Source: Bacteroidota bacterium (GTDB taxonomy: Bacteria > Bacteroidota > Ignavibacteria > Ignavibacteriales > Ignavibacteriaceae). From it: a DNA stretch of 60,332 nt. Below, one piece after another: positions 18,929 to 27,776 of this stretch. The notes beneath the pieces were generated by a model, which made no database searches, had not been told where the DNA came from, and worked only from the letters and a program-made list of their open reading frames with translations. Position 1 is the stretch's first letter. Each line of letters opens with the position of its first letter. A program made the position numbers and the translations under genes. The stretch is taken from the NCBI GenBank assembly GCA_023475265.1, contig JAMCWE010000052.1:1-60332 (forward strand), written 5' to 3'.

Positions 18929-19621
18929 ATGAAAACAAAAATTTTATTGGTTGATGACGAACCGGATATAGTTGAATTTCTTCAATATAATCTTAAGCAA
19001 GAAGGCTTTGATGTAATTTCCGCTTACGATGGAATTGAAGCTTTGTCAAAAATATCCGAGAATCCAGATCTAATCATTCTTGATATAATGATGCCTAAAT
19101 TGGATGGCTATGAAGTTTGTAAAAGAATCAGATCAGAATCCGGTTTTGAAAATACGCCAATAATTTTTTTAACAGCTAAAGCCGGTGAAGTAAATGAAAT
19201 TTTAGGATTAGAATTAGGCGCAAATGATTATATCCAAAAACCAATTTCACCTAAAAAATTAATTGCAAGAGTAAAATCAAACTTGAGGAAAAAAGAACTT
19301 GAGCCAGTTGAAAAGAAATCACTTTCGAAAGTAAAGATCGGTCCACTTTTGATAGATAAAGATCAATTTACAGTTCGAATAGACGGCAAAGAAAAAGTTT
19401 TTCCAAGAAAAGAATTTGAAGTGTTATTTTTTCTGGCTAACAATCCAGGCAGAGTATTCAGCAGAGAAGCGCTTTTGAAGGACGTTTGGGGAACCGGTGT
19501 TTATGTAGTTGACCGGACTGTCGATGTTCATATTCGCAAGATAAGAGAAAAACTTGATAAACATTCTGACCTAATTGAAACTATAAAAGGCGTGGGGTAT
19601 AGATTCAAAAGTGTGGAATAA
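18929..19621 (+). CDS. OmpR/PhoB-family response regulator
   Basis: The 230-residue protein has an N-terminal receiver domain with acidic residues Asp9, Asp10, phospho-acceptor Asp52 (LIILDIMMPKLDGYEV) and Lys104 in YIQKPISP. A winged-helix DNA-binding domain follows from about residue 130 (VFPRKEFEVLFFLANNPGRVFSREALLKDVWG; TVDVHIRKIREKL). It is probably phosphorylated by the kinase encoded by the next gene, whose GTG start lies inside this gene's end. The pair resembles PhoB/PhoR; a phosphate role is not shown by any neighbouring transporter. Confidence 0.93.
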   Translation: MKTKILLVDDEPDIVEFLQYNLKQEGFDVISAYDGIEALSKISENPDLIILDIMMPKLDGYEVCKRIRSESGFENTPIIFLTAKAGEVNEILGLELGANDYIQKPISPKKLIARVKSNLRKKELEPVEKKSLSKVKIGPLLIDKDQFTVRIDGKEKVFPRKEFEVLFFLANNPGRVFSREALLKDVWGTGVYVVDRTVDVHIRKIREKLDKHSDLIETIKGVGYRFKSVE

Positions 19622-20639
19622 AATTAAATCAAATCTTATTTCTGCACGAGTCTATTTTTTAGAAATACTAATCTTTGACTTATCCATAGCGGTGTTAATC
19701 TTTCTTCTATACGGGAGCCATGAGTTAAGCTTATCTTTATTAATTCTCTTAATATTTTTAAGTATAATTCTTTTAAACTTCCTTGGTGAAAAGCGGAAAA
19801 ATGAATTAAATGAAATAAAGCAAATAATAAATAATATCAGACAAAACTATTATTCTTATCCAGATGAAATTAAATTGAGTAATAATCTTTCAAATCTTCA
19901 AGAAGATATTAAGCTGATGTTTGAAAAAACAAAAAGCGATATTGAAGATTTAACAAGATTGCAAAAAGTGAGATCAGAATTTTTGGCAAATGTATCGCAT
20001 GAATTGCGAACACCAATATTTGCAATCCAAGGATATATAGAAACACTTCTAAACGGCGCGGTAAATGATGAAAGTGTAAATAAATATTTTTTAGAGAAAG
20101 CAAACCAGCACACTTTAAATCTGAATAATCTTCTTAATGATTTAATCGATATATCTATGATTGAATCCGGCGAGATGCGGATGAGCTTTAGATATTTTAA
20201 GATTGATGAATATCTTAAAAATTTGGTTAATGAATTTATTCCCAATGTTAAAGAAAAAAATCTCGATCTTATTTATAATCCAGTTAATTCAAATCTGCAA
20301 TTGTTTGGAGACAAAGAAAGATTAAGACAGGTGATGGTTAATTTGATTCAAAATGCCGTTAAGTATACAGAAAAAGGTAAGATTGAAATTAAAGTTGAAG
20401 AAGAACAAAAATTCGCTAGAATAATTGTTAAAGATTCCGGAATCGGAATTCCACAAGAAGATTTGTCAAGAATTTTCGAAAGATTTTATAGAGTGGATAA
20501 AGCCAGATCAAGAGCAATAGGCGGCACCGGATTGGGTTTAGCAATTGTAAAACATATAATTGAAGCCCACGGTTCAAAAGTAGAGGTTGAAAGCCAAATT
20601 GATGTCGGTTCTCAATTTTCCTTCAGATTAAAAAAGTAA
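19611..20639 (+). CDS. PhoR-like membrane sensor histidine kinase
   Basis: The product has 342 residues from a GTG start that overlaps the response regulator by 11 bp. Two membrane segments (about 15-34 and 39-58) with almost no loop between them mean there is no real periplasmic sensor. A linker, then HisKA (FLANVSHELRTPIFAIQGYIETLL, phospho-acceptor His130), the N box QVMVNLIQNAVKYTEKG, DSGIGIP and GGTGLGLAIVKHII of the ATPase domain follow. Such short kinases are typical of PhoR enzymes that sense through a partner complex. The cognate regulator is the upstream gene. Confidence 0.93.
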   Translation: MWNKIKSNLISARVYFLEILIFDLSIAVLIFLLYGSHELSLSLLILLIFLSIILLNFLGEKRKNELNEIKQIINNIRQNYYSYPDEIKLSNNLSNLQEDIKLMFEKTKSDIEDLTRLQKVRSEFLANVSHELRTPIFAIQGYIETLLNGAVNDESVNKYFLEKANQHTLNLNNLLNDLIDISMIESGEMRMSFRYFKIDEYLKNLVNEFIPNVKEKNLDLIYNPVNSNLQLFGDKERLRQVMVNLIQNAVKYTEKGKIEIKVEEEQKFARIIVKDSGIGIPQEDLSRIFERFYRVDKARSRAIGGTGLGLAIVKHIIEAHGSKVEVESQIDVGSQFSFRLKK

Positions 20640-20697
20640 GAATTTCTTTAATTTGTTAATGATTTGGCTCATCTCATAAAAAAGTTCATTCGAAAAA

Positions 20698-20726
20698 TTG
20701 ACTTGTGATTTACTATTGCTTAATTT
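20698..20726 (+). promoter_or_regulatory. Candidate promoter for rplU-rpmA
   Basis: A TTGACT -35-like box (20698-20703) is followed after 17 bp by TAATTT (20721-20726). The rplU ATG with a GAGG ribosome-binding site lies about 30 bp downstream. The call rests on spacing and similarity only. Confidence 0.45.
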
Positions 20727-20757
20727 TATCGTCTAAATTTTAGAAAATGAGGTCAAA

Positions 20758-21066
20758 ATGTTAGCGGTTGTTGATATATTAGGACAACAATTTAAAGTAT
20801 CCGAAAATGTTCAGTATTATGTTCCGCGGTTAGATGAAGAGCCAAATAAAAGTGTAACGTTTGATAACGTACTTTTATTAAGCGATGAAACAGGAACCAA
20901 AGTAGGAAATCCATATGTAGAAGGTGTTAAAGTTAAAGCTAAAGTAATCGAGCATTTGAAAGATGATAAAGTTATAGTCTTTAAGAAGAAAAGAAGAACC
21001 GGATACGATAAAAAGAACGGCCACAGGCAGCAATTAACGAAAATTGAAATTACCAAGATTGGTTAA
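20758..21066 (+). CDS. rplU: Ribosomal protein bL21
   Basis: The 102-residue protein starts [25 protein letters not shown] and ends with the basic segment [28 protein letters not shown], the normal L21 signature that binds 23S rRNA. It is followed 17 bp later by rpmA, the usual order. The upstream region has its own candidate promoter, separating it from the two-component genes. Confidence 0.97.
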   Translation: MLAVVDILGQQFKVSENVQYYVPRLDEEPNKSVTFDNVLLLSDETGTKVGNPYVEGVKVKAKVIEHLKDDKVIVFKKKRRTGYDKKNGHRQQLTKIEITKIG

Positions 21067-21083
21067 ATAAAGGAGTTTTTGAA

Positions 21084-21338
21084 ATGGCACATAAGAAAGG
21101 TCAAGGATCATCTAGAAACGGGCGTGATAGTAATGCGCAGCGCCTCGGAGTAAAAAGATTTGGCGGCGAAAAAGTTGTTGCCGGGAATATTTTAATTAGA
21201 CAGAGAGGGACGAAATTTCATCCCGGTGATAATGTATTAAAAGGAAGTGATGATACCTTATTCGCAATTGCTGACGGCTTTGTTAAGTTTGAAGTTAAAA
21301 GGGGGAATAGAAAAGTTGTAAGTGTTGTCCAGCCATAA
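21084..21338 (+). CDS. rpmA: Ribosomal protein bL27
   Basis: The 84-residue protein has the L27 signature [31 protein letters not shown] and the conserved [10 protein letters not shown]. The N-terminus starts directly with AHKKG, so there is no cleavable Firmicutes-type leader. It reaches towards the peptidyl-transferase centre of the 50S subunit. A strong terminator follows. Confidence 0.97.
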   Translation: MAHKKGQGSSRNGRDSNAQRLGVKRFGGEKVVAGNILIRQRGTKFHPGDNVLKGSDDTLFAIADGFVKFEVKRGNRKVVSVVQP

Positions 21339-21358
21339 TTGAAAATTCATTTTTAAAT

Positions 21359-21390
21359 GAAAAAGCCCTCCAAGTTGGAGGGCTTTTTTG
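21359..21390. terminator. Bidirectional terminator between rpmA and mdh
   Basis: The stem AAAAGCCCTCCAA / TTGGAGGGCTTTTTT has A-runs on one side and T-runs on the other, so it can serve rpmA on the + strand and mdh on the - strand, whose stop codon lies about 20 bp away. Confidence 0.9.
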
Positions 21391-21408
21391 TTATATGAAT
21401 TTTGCTAA

Positions 21409-22374
21409 TTAAAAACCAAGCCTATCCATATCTTCAACTAATTTTTTAACTGCGTTTACTGAATTATCCATCAGTGCTTGTTCTTCTTGATCAAGTGAGA
21501 ATTCAATTACCTTTTCTACACCGGTATCACCAAGAACTACCGGAACACCAACGTAGTATCCGGTTACACCAAACTCACCATTTAAATAAGCACAAGCAGA
21601 AATTAGTCGTTTTTCATCATTGATTATTGCTTCGGCCATCTGGATTGCTGATGCAGCTGGGGAATAAAAAGCTGAACCTGTTTTCAATAATTTTACAACT
21701 TCACCGCCTGCCATCTTGGTGCGATCAACCATTGCTTTCATAACTTCTGCAGCTTTTATTTTATCTTTATATTTTCGTTCAAGTAATTCCATTACAGGAA
21801 TTCCATTTACATTTGCGTATCTTACGATCGGAACCATTGTGTCACCATGACCACCTAAGACAAGTGCATTAACATCTTTCACTGAAACTCCCAATTCCCA
21901 CGCAATGAAAGTAGAAAAGCGGGATGAGTCTAAGATTCCAGCTTGACCTACAACTCGATTTGCAGGAAAGCCTGAAACTTTTTTAAATAAAGTAACCATT
22001 GCATCAAGAGGGTTAGAAATAATAATTGCAATTGCTTTTGGTGCATATTCTTTAACACCTTCAGCAACAGATTTCATAATTTTTGCGTTTGTAACTAAAA
22101 GGTCATCCCTGCTCATACCAGGCTTTCTAGGCAAACCTGCAGTAATAATTACCAGATCAGCTCTGGCAATATCTTTATATGAATTTGTTCCGGTTAACTT
22201 GCTGTCAAAACCATTTACTCTTGCTGCTTCGGCTATATCAAGAGTTTTACCTTGCGGCAGATCTTCAACAACATCATACAAAACGACATCACCTAACTGC
22301 TTTAATGCAATTAGCTGAGCAAGCACTCCGCCTATCTGTCCTCCGCCGATTAGAGCGATTTTTTTTCTAGACAT
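21409..22374 (-). CDS. mdh: Malate dehydrogenase
   Basis: The protein has 321 residues. [25 protein letters not shown] is the NAD-binding fold with an acidic residue at the end of strand 2. [17 protein letters not shown] carries the substrate-binding arginines, and [15 protein letters not shown] holds the catalytic His. This is the LDH-like malate dehydrogenase group found in Chlorobi and many other bacteria. It interconverts malate and oxaloacetate in the TCA cycle, forward or reductive. The ribosome-binding site AGGAG lies 9 bp before the ATG. Confidence 0.95.
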   Translation of the reverse strand: MSRKKIALIGGGQIGGVLAQLIALKQLGDVVLYDVVEDLPQGKTLDIAEAARVNGFDSKLTGTNSYKDIARADLVIITAGLPRKPGMSRDDLLVTNAKIMKSVAEGVKEYAPKAIAIIISNPLDAMVTLFKKVSGFPANRVVGQAGILDSSRFSTFIAWELGVSVKDVNALVLGGHGDTMVPIVRYANVNGIPVMELLERKYKDKIKAAEVMKAMVDRTKMAGGEVVKLLKTGSAFYSPAASAIQMAEAIINDEKRLISACAYLNGEFGVTGYYVGVPVVLGDTGVEKVIEFSLDQEEQALMDNSVNAVKKLVEDMDRLGF

Positions 22375-22650
22375 AATTTGTATCTCCTAAAATTTTATAC
22401 AATTCTTTTTGTGGTAATAAAACGAGAATTCCCCGTAAATTTATTACTAACTTTGGTTTAAAATAAATATGTATAAGCCCAATTGCAAAGTTAAAAATTA
22501 AAAATATTTTGTAATTATTGATAAGAAATTCTTGTATTGATTGTAAGTTATTCAAAGAAAAAGTTTTAAGATTGAATGAAGGTATTATTGCATGGAAGCA
22601 TGGTCAAAGGAATAATTATCTATTTGGTTTCAGCACGCAAAATTTATGTA

Positions 22651-23061
22651 TTATAGATTTAGAATTAGAATGGTTTCAGTTCCTTCTGGTGTAATGTTAT
22701 ATTTCAAATCGTCCATATAAATTTTCATTAAATATAAACCACGTCCGGAATCTTTTAATAAGTTTTCCGGAGTTGTAGGATCGGGAACAGATTCCGGATC
22801 GAATCCGACTCCTTCATCTTTAATTTTAATAATTAACTTACCGTCTTCGACATTAACATTTATTTGAACTTTTTTATTTATATCGCCTTTATTTGCGTGA
22901 ATAATTGCGTTGGTAGTTGCTTCGGTAACAGAAAGAAGCAACCCAGGAATTTTTTCTTCTTTAATCTTTAGTTCAATTGAAAAATAATTAACGAACTCTT
23001 CAACTGTGATAAGATTATTGGGATCGCTGTCAATCTCTAAAAAATAATTATTGTTTGTCAA
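22651..23061 (-). CDS. RsbW/SpoIIAB-like anti-sigma factor kinase (HATPase_c_2)
   Basis: The 136-residue protein uses a TTG start with AGG upstream. LLSVTEATTNAIIHANKGDINKKVQINVNV is the N box, IKIKDEGVGFDPESVPDPTTPENLLKDSGRGLYLMKIYMDDLKYN contains the G1 and G2 boxes of the GHKL ATPase fold. Such proteins bind sigma factors or phosphorylate STAS-domain antagonists in partner-switching stress pathways. No STAS-domain or sigma gene is adjacent, so its partner must be elsewhere. It stands alone, with 138 bp to the upstream gene. Confidence 0.85.
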   Translation of the reverse strand: MTNNNYFLEIDSDPNNLITVEEFVNYFSIELKIKEEKIPGLLLSVTEATTNAIIHANKGDINKKVQINVNVEDGKLIIKIKDEGVGFDPESVPDPTTPENLLKDSGRGLYLMKIYMDDLKYNITPEGTETILILNL

Positions 23062-23199
23062 AAAGAAACCTGAAATTTTTCATGTGAAAATAATAAAAAT
23101 TATTATTTATTCAATTCGTAGTTATCATCACATTCTTAAGTAATTTTACTTTGTATAGCAAGTATTTACTAAAGTATATTAAATTTTCATAATATTATG

Positions 23200-25107
23200 T
23201 TAGAAGTTCCAATTAACCATCATGGATAAATTTGCCTGCTGCTTATAAGTTTGATCACTAATGTTTATGAATTCATACCATCCGAGAATATTAATTCTTA
23301 ATGAGTTGTTCATAAAAAAAGAAACTTCCGTAAGCGGAGCTAGACTAACATATTTTGAATCAATTATTTTAATTATCCCCTGGTAGTTATAAGTTTTAAG
23401 AGAGTAAATTCTCATTCCAAGCGATAGATAACTAACTCCATAGTTCAGGACAAACTTAGGCTCTGAATAAATCTCCTGCAAAAATCTTGTAGGATGAGTA
23501 GAGAATGATGCCCATTTCAAATCTCCTTGTTCGGATAATTTAATATAACCGTAATGAACAAAATATAATCTTGAATCAAATTTAATTCTTGAAGAATCGG
23601 TTGCTGTAAATTGTCTAAAAGAAAAACTTCTATAATTTGGGGTTAAATCCTCGAAGTCATAAACAGTATAATTTGCTGAAACATCGAAGCTGTTCATTGA
23701 AGAAATATTTTTTCCAAAATAATAACCGCCGGAAGTTAATTTCAAAATTCTATTAACATTGTTGTTTGAACTTTCTTCAGCAAAAATGTAGACAATGTGG
23801 TTAAAGGTTCCTTCCACATTTGCAAAAACATCGAAAAAAGAATTTAAATGTTTTACATATTTTAACCTTACAATGGAAAGTAATTCATCTCTGTCATCGT
23901 AGTTGTCCAAGCTGGGAGTATCATAACGAAGCTTATTTTGGTAGAAGCTGAAATTTAATTCGTCTGATGAAGATAAATGCCAGCTTCCGATTAGAGAGGC
24001 AGTAATTCTTTTTGAAATATTGTTCTTCATACTCTCCTGGTCTGATCGTTCATCAAAAAAATTTTGACTTACTCCGGGAAATGGTTTGGTTAAATGTTTC
24101 TCGTCTCTTTCAGAATAATTTAATCTGAATGATCCTTCAAAATTTTCCGAATGATAATCAGTGATTGATTCCAATTCGATTCTCATCTCATTTATTTTAG
24201 TATCGAAAATTGAAGGTGAAGCAAGCGCAAGAGTTCGATATCTTGTGTCACGATCTACGGTTCTCCATGAAACTCTTCCGGTTAAATTAAGTGCGAATAT
24301 ATTTAAAAATTTCCCGTAGATTAAATTATCCTGCAAAACATTATTGGTCTCAATTCTGCTTTGAATATTATTTATAATGTTGAATTGTTTTGCTGTAACC
24401 GAATCAGCCTGGAAATAAAAATCTTTGCGATTCTGGAAATACTGGAAATTAATAATATTGGAAAAATCTTTTTCAATATTATTTGTTAGGTTAAGATTCA
24501 AATAACTAAGCGAATTCTTTCTTGGAGAAATACCTTCATTTTTAAATTTAAACTCCGACAGCAGATTGAAATCAGAAATATTATAGTTGTTCAAAAAACC
24601 TTCTCCGCCATAAACCAAACCGTTATCACTCTCACCAACTTGCTGATTATTTTCATAACCTATATATGGCGCTATCGATAATTTATCAAAGGGATTAAAC
24701 TGAGAGAATAATGTTAATGAAGAAAGCGATGCCTGATTTATTTCAATTTGCCTGCTGTCGGAATAAATATTATTATCGACTAATAATCCAACGTTGTAAA
24801 AAGAATTAAATGAGTATGAGCCGGATGCATTTAGCAAATGTTCATTCCTTGTGCTTGCATCAAAGGAGCGGATGTAAGTTGAATTATAATTTTCATTTAA
24901 ATTAAAATATAGATTATCAATCTTTTGGTTGTAATCAAGAATTGAGCGAAGGTTAAACGTATTTAATTGTTTATCAAATTTACTTGAAAGCAAGTTTAAA
25001 TGAACGGCTGTTTGAATTAACTCCAAACTGTCCAACTGGTCTTGGGAATAAGTAAATGGGACAGTTAAGAATAAAATTATTAATGATATTGCAGCCGTTT
25101 TAATCAA
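23200..25107 (-). CDS. Large outer-membrane beta-barrel protein of unknown function
   Basis: The protein has 635 residues and starts at a TTG preceded by AAGGA; it opens with a signal peptide (LIILFLTVPFTYSQDQ). The whole remainder is alternating polar and aromatic strands with Asn/Asp/Ser-rich turns, such as LNLTNNIEKDFSNIINFQYFQNRKDFYFQ, and it ends in NLSMMVNWNF with a terminal Phe, the usual barrel-insertion signal. No TonB box or plug domain is seen, so it is not a classical TonB receptor. The adjacent downstream-read lipoprotein gene (25207-26178) may belong with it. Confidence 0.7.
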   Translation of the reverse strand: MIKTAAISLIILFLTVPFTYSQDQLDSLELIQTAVHLNLLSSKFDKQLNTFNLRSILDYNQKIDNLYFNLNENYNSTYIRSFDASTRNEHLLNASGSYSFNSFYNVGLLVDNNIYSDSRQIEINQASLSSLTLFSQFNPFDKLSIAPYIGYENNQQVGESDNGLVYGGEGFLNNYNISDFNLLSEFKFKNEGISPRKNSLSYLNLNLTNNIEKDFSNIINFQYFQNRKDFYFQADSVTAKQFNIINNIQSRIETNNVLQDNLIYGKFLNIFALNLTGRVSWRTVDRDTRYRTLALASPSIFDTKINEMRIELESITDYHSENFEGSFRLNYSERDEKHLTKPFPGVSQNFFDERSDQESMKNNISKRITASLIGSWHLSSSDELNFSFYQNKLRYDTPSLDNYDDRDELLSIVRLKYVKHLNSFFDVFANVEGTFNHIVYIFAEESSNNNVNRILKLTSGGYYFGKNISSMNSFDVSANYTVYDFEDLTPNYRSFSFRQFTATDSSRIKFDSRLYFVHYGYIKLSEQGDLKWASFSTHPTRFLQEIYSEPKFVLNYGVSYLSLGMRIYSLKTYNYQGIIKIIDSKYVSLAPLTEVSFFMNNSLRINILGWYEFINISDQTYKQQANLSMMVNWNF

Positions 25108-25206
25108 TAATATTTTCCTTTAAAATCCTGTTCAATTAAGGCATTAAACTTTTTGAATTAACAAAAAAATTTTCAATTACAAAGAGTTTGTTTATTATTT
25201 ATAAAT

Positions 25207-26178
25207 CTACTGGTTTATTACGAATTTATAAAGAGGGGAAACGCTGTTGGGATTTGATGCGTCTTGCGAATAAGTAACAACTCTCCAATAATAAATTGAA
25301 TTGGAATTTATGTAGGCAGGATTAAACAGAACCGAAACCGTATCGTTTGTTGTTGATGAATAGAAATCCGTACTCCAAATTTCGCCGTAGAAAATATTAT
25401 CCTGAACTATAATTTTATAATTTGTCGGAACATTAATTGCTTTTATAATAAAGTAGTTGAAATAACTTGTCTGCGCTCCATCTTGAGGAAAAACGATTTG
25501 CGGAATTTCATAAATTTCATCATTTACAATATTCGTTTGATCGCTTAACAGTCGGCCTTTATCTACAGCTTTAATTCTGTAATAGTATTGAGTGTAGAGA
25601 GTCAAATTTGTTGTGTCGGAAAAATTTATATCTTTTATAAAAGCATAGAAGGTTGAGCTATCGGCGTTGAAATTTGGCAAAAGACTTTTGTAAATATTAA
25701 AACCGGCAATATCTCCTTCTGTATTCGGAAGCCAGCTTAAATAAACAGAAAGTTTCCCTTCCCAATTTCTTGCGTTAATTGATAATCCTCTTGGAGTGGA
25801 AGGCGGATACATATTTTTTGGTTCTGTATCAACAAAGCCAGTCTGCTGACTTTCTTTACTCCAAATATCGATTGCAGTAATTTTATAATAGTAAGTTGTA
25901 TTATAATTTAAGGAATCGTCGAGATAATAATTATTTTCAGTAAAATTTAGGATAGTAAAATTAACGCTGTCAGTGCTTCTATAAATATTGTAACCTTTCA
26001 AATCAGCTTCAACATTACTTTGCCATTCGATTGCAATTAAACCATCACTTGAATAAGCAATATGAAGGCCGACCGGAACAGCCGGCGGAATATTATTGTC
26101 GGTCTGGTTAATATCAATTTGTCTTTCGCATCCTGAAATAAAAACAATAATAAATAATATGAACAGATTAAATTTCAA
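25207..26178 (-). CDS. Lipoprotein with two or three fibronectin type III domains
   Basis: I place the start at TTG 26178, after an AGGGG ribosome-binding site. This gives the lipoprotein signal KFNLFILFIIVFISGC and a product of 323 residues; an in-frame TTG at 26220 would bury the signal. The start lies inside the end of the beta-CASP gene (11-bp overlap), so translation is probably coupled. Fn3 repeats are visible: PAVPVGLHIAYSSDGLIAIEWQSNVEADLKGYNIYRSTD and STPRGLSINARNWEGKLSVYLSWLPNTEGDIAGFNIYKS, and a third Ig-like end that stops YYWRVVTYSQ. It is likely a surface or periplasmic lipoprotein of unknown role. Confidence 0.8.
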   Translation of the reverse strand: MKFNLFILFIIVFISGCERQIDINQTDNNIPPAVPVGLHIAYSSDGLIAIEWQSNVEADLKGYNIYRSTDSVNFTILNFTENNYYLDDSLNYNTTYYYKITAIDIWSKESQQTGFVDTEPKNMYPPSTPRGLSINARNWEGKLSVYLSWLPNTEGDIAGFNIYKSLLPNFNADSSTFYAFIKDINFSDTTNLTLYTQYYYRIKAVDKGRLLSDQTNIVNDEIYEIPQIVFPQDGAQTSYFNYFIIKAINVPTNYKIIVQDNIFYGEIWSTDFYSSTTNDTVSVLFNPAYINSNSIYYWRVVTYSQDASNPNSVSPLYKFVINQ

Positions 26179-27565
26179 ATAAATCGCCCCTGGTTGGGAT
26201 TGAAATATTTTTAAACCCAATTGATTTTAATCTTGATTCAAATTTTTGCTGCTGATCAAAATCGCCATGAACAAGAAAAATATTTCTCATTCTTTCTTTA
26301 TCAAAACCACTGCAATAATTTGTTAGTTCATTTGAATCAGCATGCGCACTCAAAGAGTTCATTACAATTACTTCAGCGCGAAGTTTATATTCTTCGCCGA
26401 AAATTTTAACAACCGGTTCTTTTTCAATTAATTTTTTCCCGAGAGTATTTTCAGCACAATAACCAACCATTAAAATAATATTTTTTTCATTTTCAATATT
26501 ATTTGCAAGATGATGAAGTATTCTTCCGGTTTCAGCCATGCCTGATGCTGATATAATTATCATTGGACCTTCTGCACCATTTAATTTTTTTGAATCTTCC
26601 GCATCAGTTATGTACGTCAGCTTATTAAAGCCAAAAGGATCATCATACTTTTTCATAAATTGAACAGTATCTTCGTCAAAACATTCCGGATGTTCCCGGA
26701 AAACTTCAGTTGCATTGGTAGAAAGAGGACTGTCTACATAAATTGGTATTCTCTGAGCTTTTTGACTTTCAAATATTTTGTGAAATGCATAAACAAGCTC
26801 TTGAGTTCTTTCAAGACTGAAAGCGGGAATTATAATTTTACCTTTTCTCTCTACAGCTTTGTTTATTACTTCAGCAAGCTTCGCATTTGTTCCTTCAATA
26901 TTATCATGCAATCTACCGCCGTAGGTACTTTCGCAGATAAAGAAATCAACATCGGGAATTTTTTCAGGGTCTTTTAATATCGGCAAATTAGGTCTTCCGA
27001 GATCACCGGAAAAACCAAGAGTAATTTCTTTCCCATTTTCTTTTATCGTGAGCAATGTAATTGCTGATCCAAGGATATGACCAGCGTCGAAAAATTTAAC
27101 TTTTATATTTGAATCAATTTCAAATTCTTCATGATATTTTTCCGGCTTCAATAATGGAAGAACCTCATCAGCATCTTTTGTTGTGTATAATGGTTCAAAC
27201 GGATTTTTTCCTTGTTTCTTTCTTCTCTTATTAACGAATTCAACATCTTTCTCTTGAATGTGGGCGCTGTCTTTTAACATTACTACAGCAAGATCTTTTG
27301 TTGCGGGAGTGCAGTATATCGGTCCCTCGAAACCATTCTTAACGAGAGTCGGAATATTTCCGAGATGATCAATATGAGCGTGAGAAAGAATCAGCGCATC
27401 AATATCTTTTGGTTTGAAGAGATCAAAATTTCTATTTATTTCAAAAGCTTCTTTCCGTTTACCTTGGTAAAGACCGCAATCCAAAAGATAATTTCTCCCA
27501 TTTATAATTAAATGATGCATTGAACCGGTAACAGTTCTGTCGGCGCCAACAAATTGAATTCGCAT
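26168..27565 (-). CDS. Metallo-beta-lactamase/beta-CASP family ribonuclease-like protein
   Basis: The 465-residue protein has the metal-binding ILSHAHIDHLGNIP motif, DAGHILGSA, FSGDLGRP and the beta-CASP region FFICESTYGGR ... IIIPAFSLERTQEL, ending with SASGMAETGRILHHL and the histidine in NSLSAHADSNEL. These are features of the CPSF73/RNase J-related exonuclease superfamily (the YsiB/Ysh1-like bacterial branch). Action on RNA is likely, but no substrate can be given. The ATG follows an AGGTGATT site. The downstream lipoprotein overlaps its 3' end. Confidence 0.9.
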   Translation of the reverse strand: MRIQFVGADRTVTGSMHHLIINGRNYLLDCGLYQGKRKEAFEINRNFDLFKPKDIDALILSHAHIDHLGNIPTLVKNGFEGPIYCTPATKDLAVVMLKDSAHIQEKDVEFVNKRRKKQGKNPFEPLYTTKDADEVLPLLKPEKYHEEFEIDSNIKVKFFDAGHILGSAITLLTIKENGKEITLGFSGDLGRPNLPILKDPEKIPDVDFFICESTYGGRLHDNIEGTNAKLAEVINKAVERKGKIIIPAFSLERTQELVYAFHKIFESQKAQRIPIYVDSPLSTNATEVFREHPECFDEDTVQFMKKYDDPFGFNKLTYITDAEDSKKLNGAEGPMIIISASGMAETGRILHHLANNIENEKNIILMVGYCAENTLGKKLIEKEPVVKIFGEEYKLRAEVIVMNSLSAHADSNELTNYCSGFDKERMRNIFLVHGDFDQQQKFESRLKSIGFKNISIPTRGDLFEI

Positions 27566-27776
27566 AAATCACCTGTTTGAGTTGAGAATTTTGCTGCAAA
27601 AAATAGCGAAAATTAAATTCATATTTAGAGAAGAAAATTATTTTTGGTAATAATTACATATTTGAGATATTTAGACTAAAGATTGAAGAGAAAATTTGTT
27701 CTAATTTTTTTTGAAGATATTCTGAAATATTTATTCAAATAATTTTAACAAATTACTTCCTGTGCGAAATCTGGAA

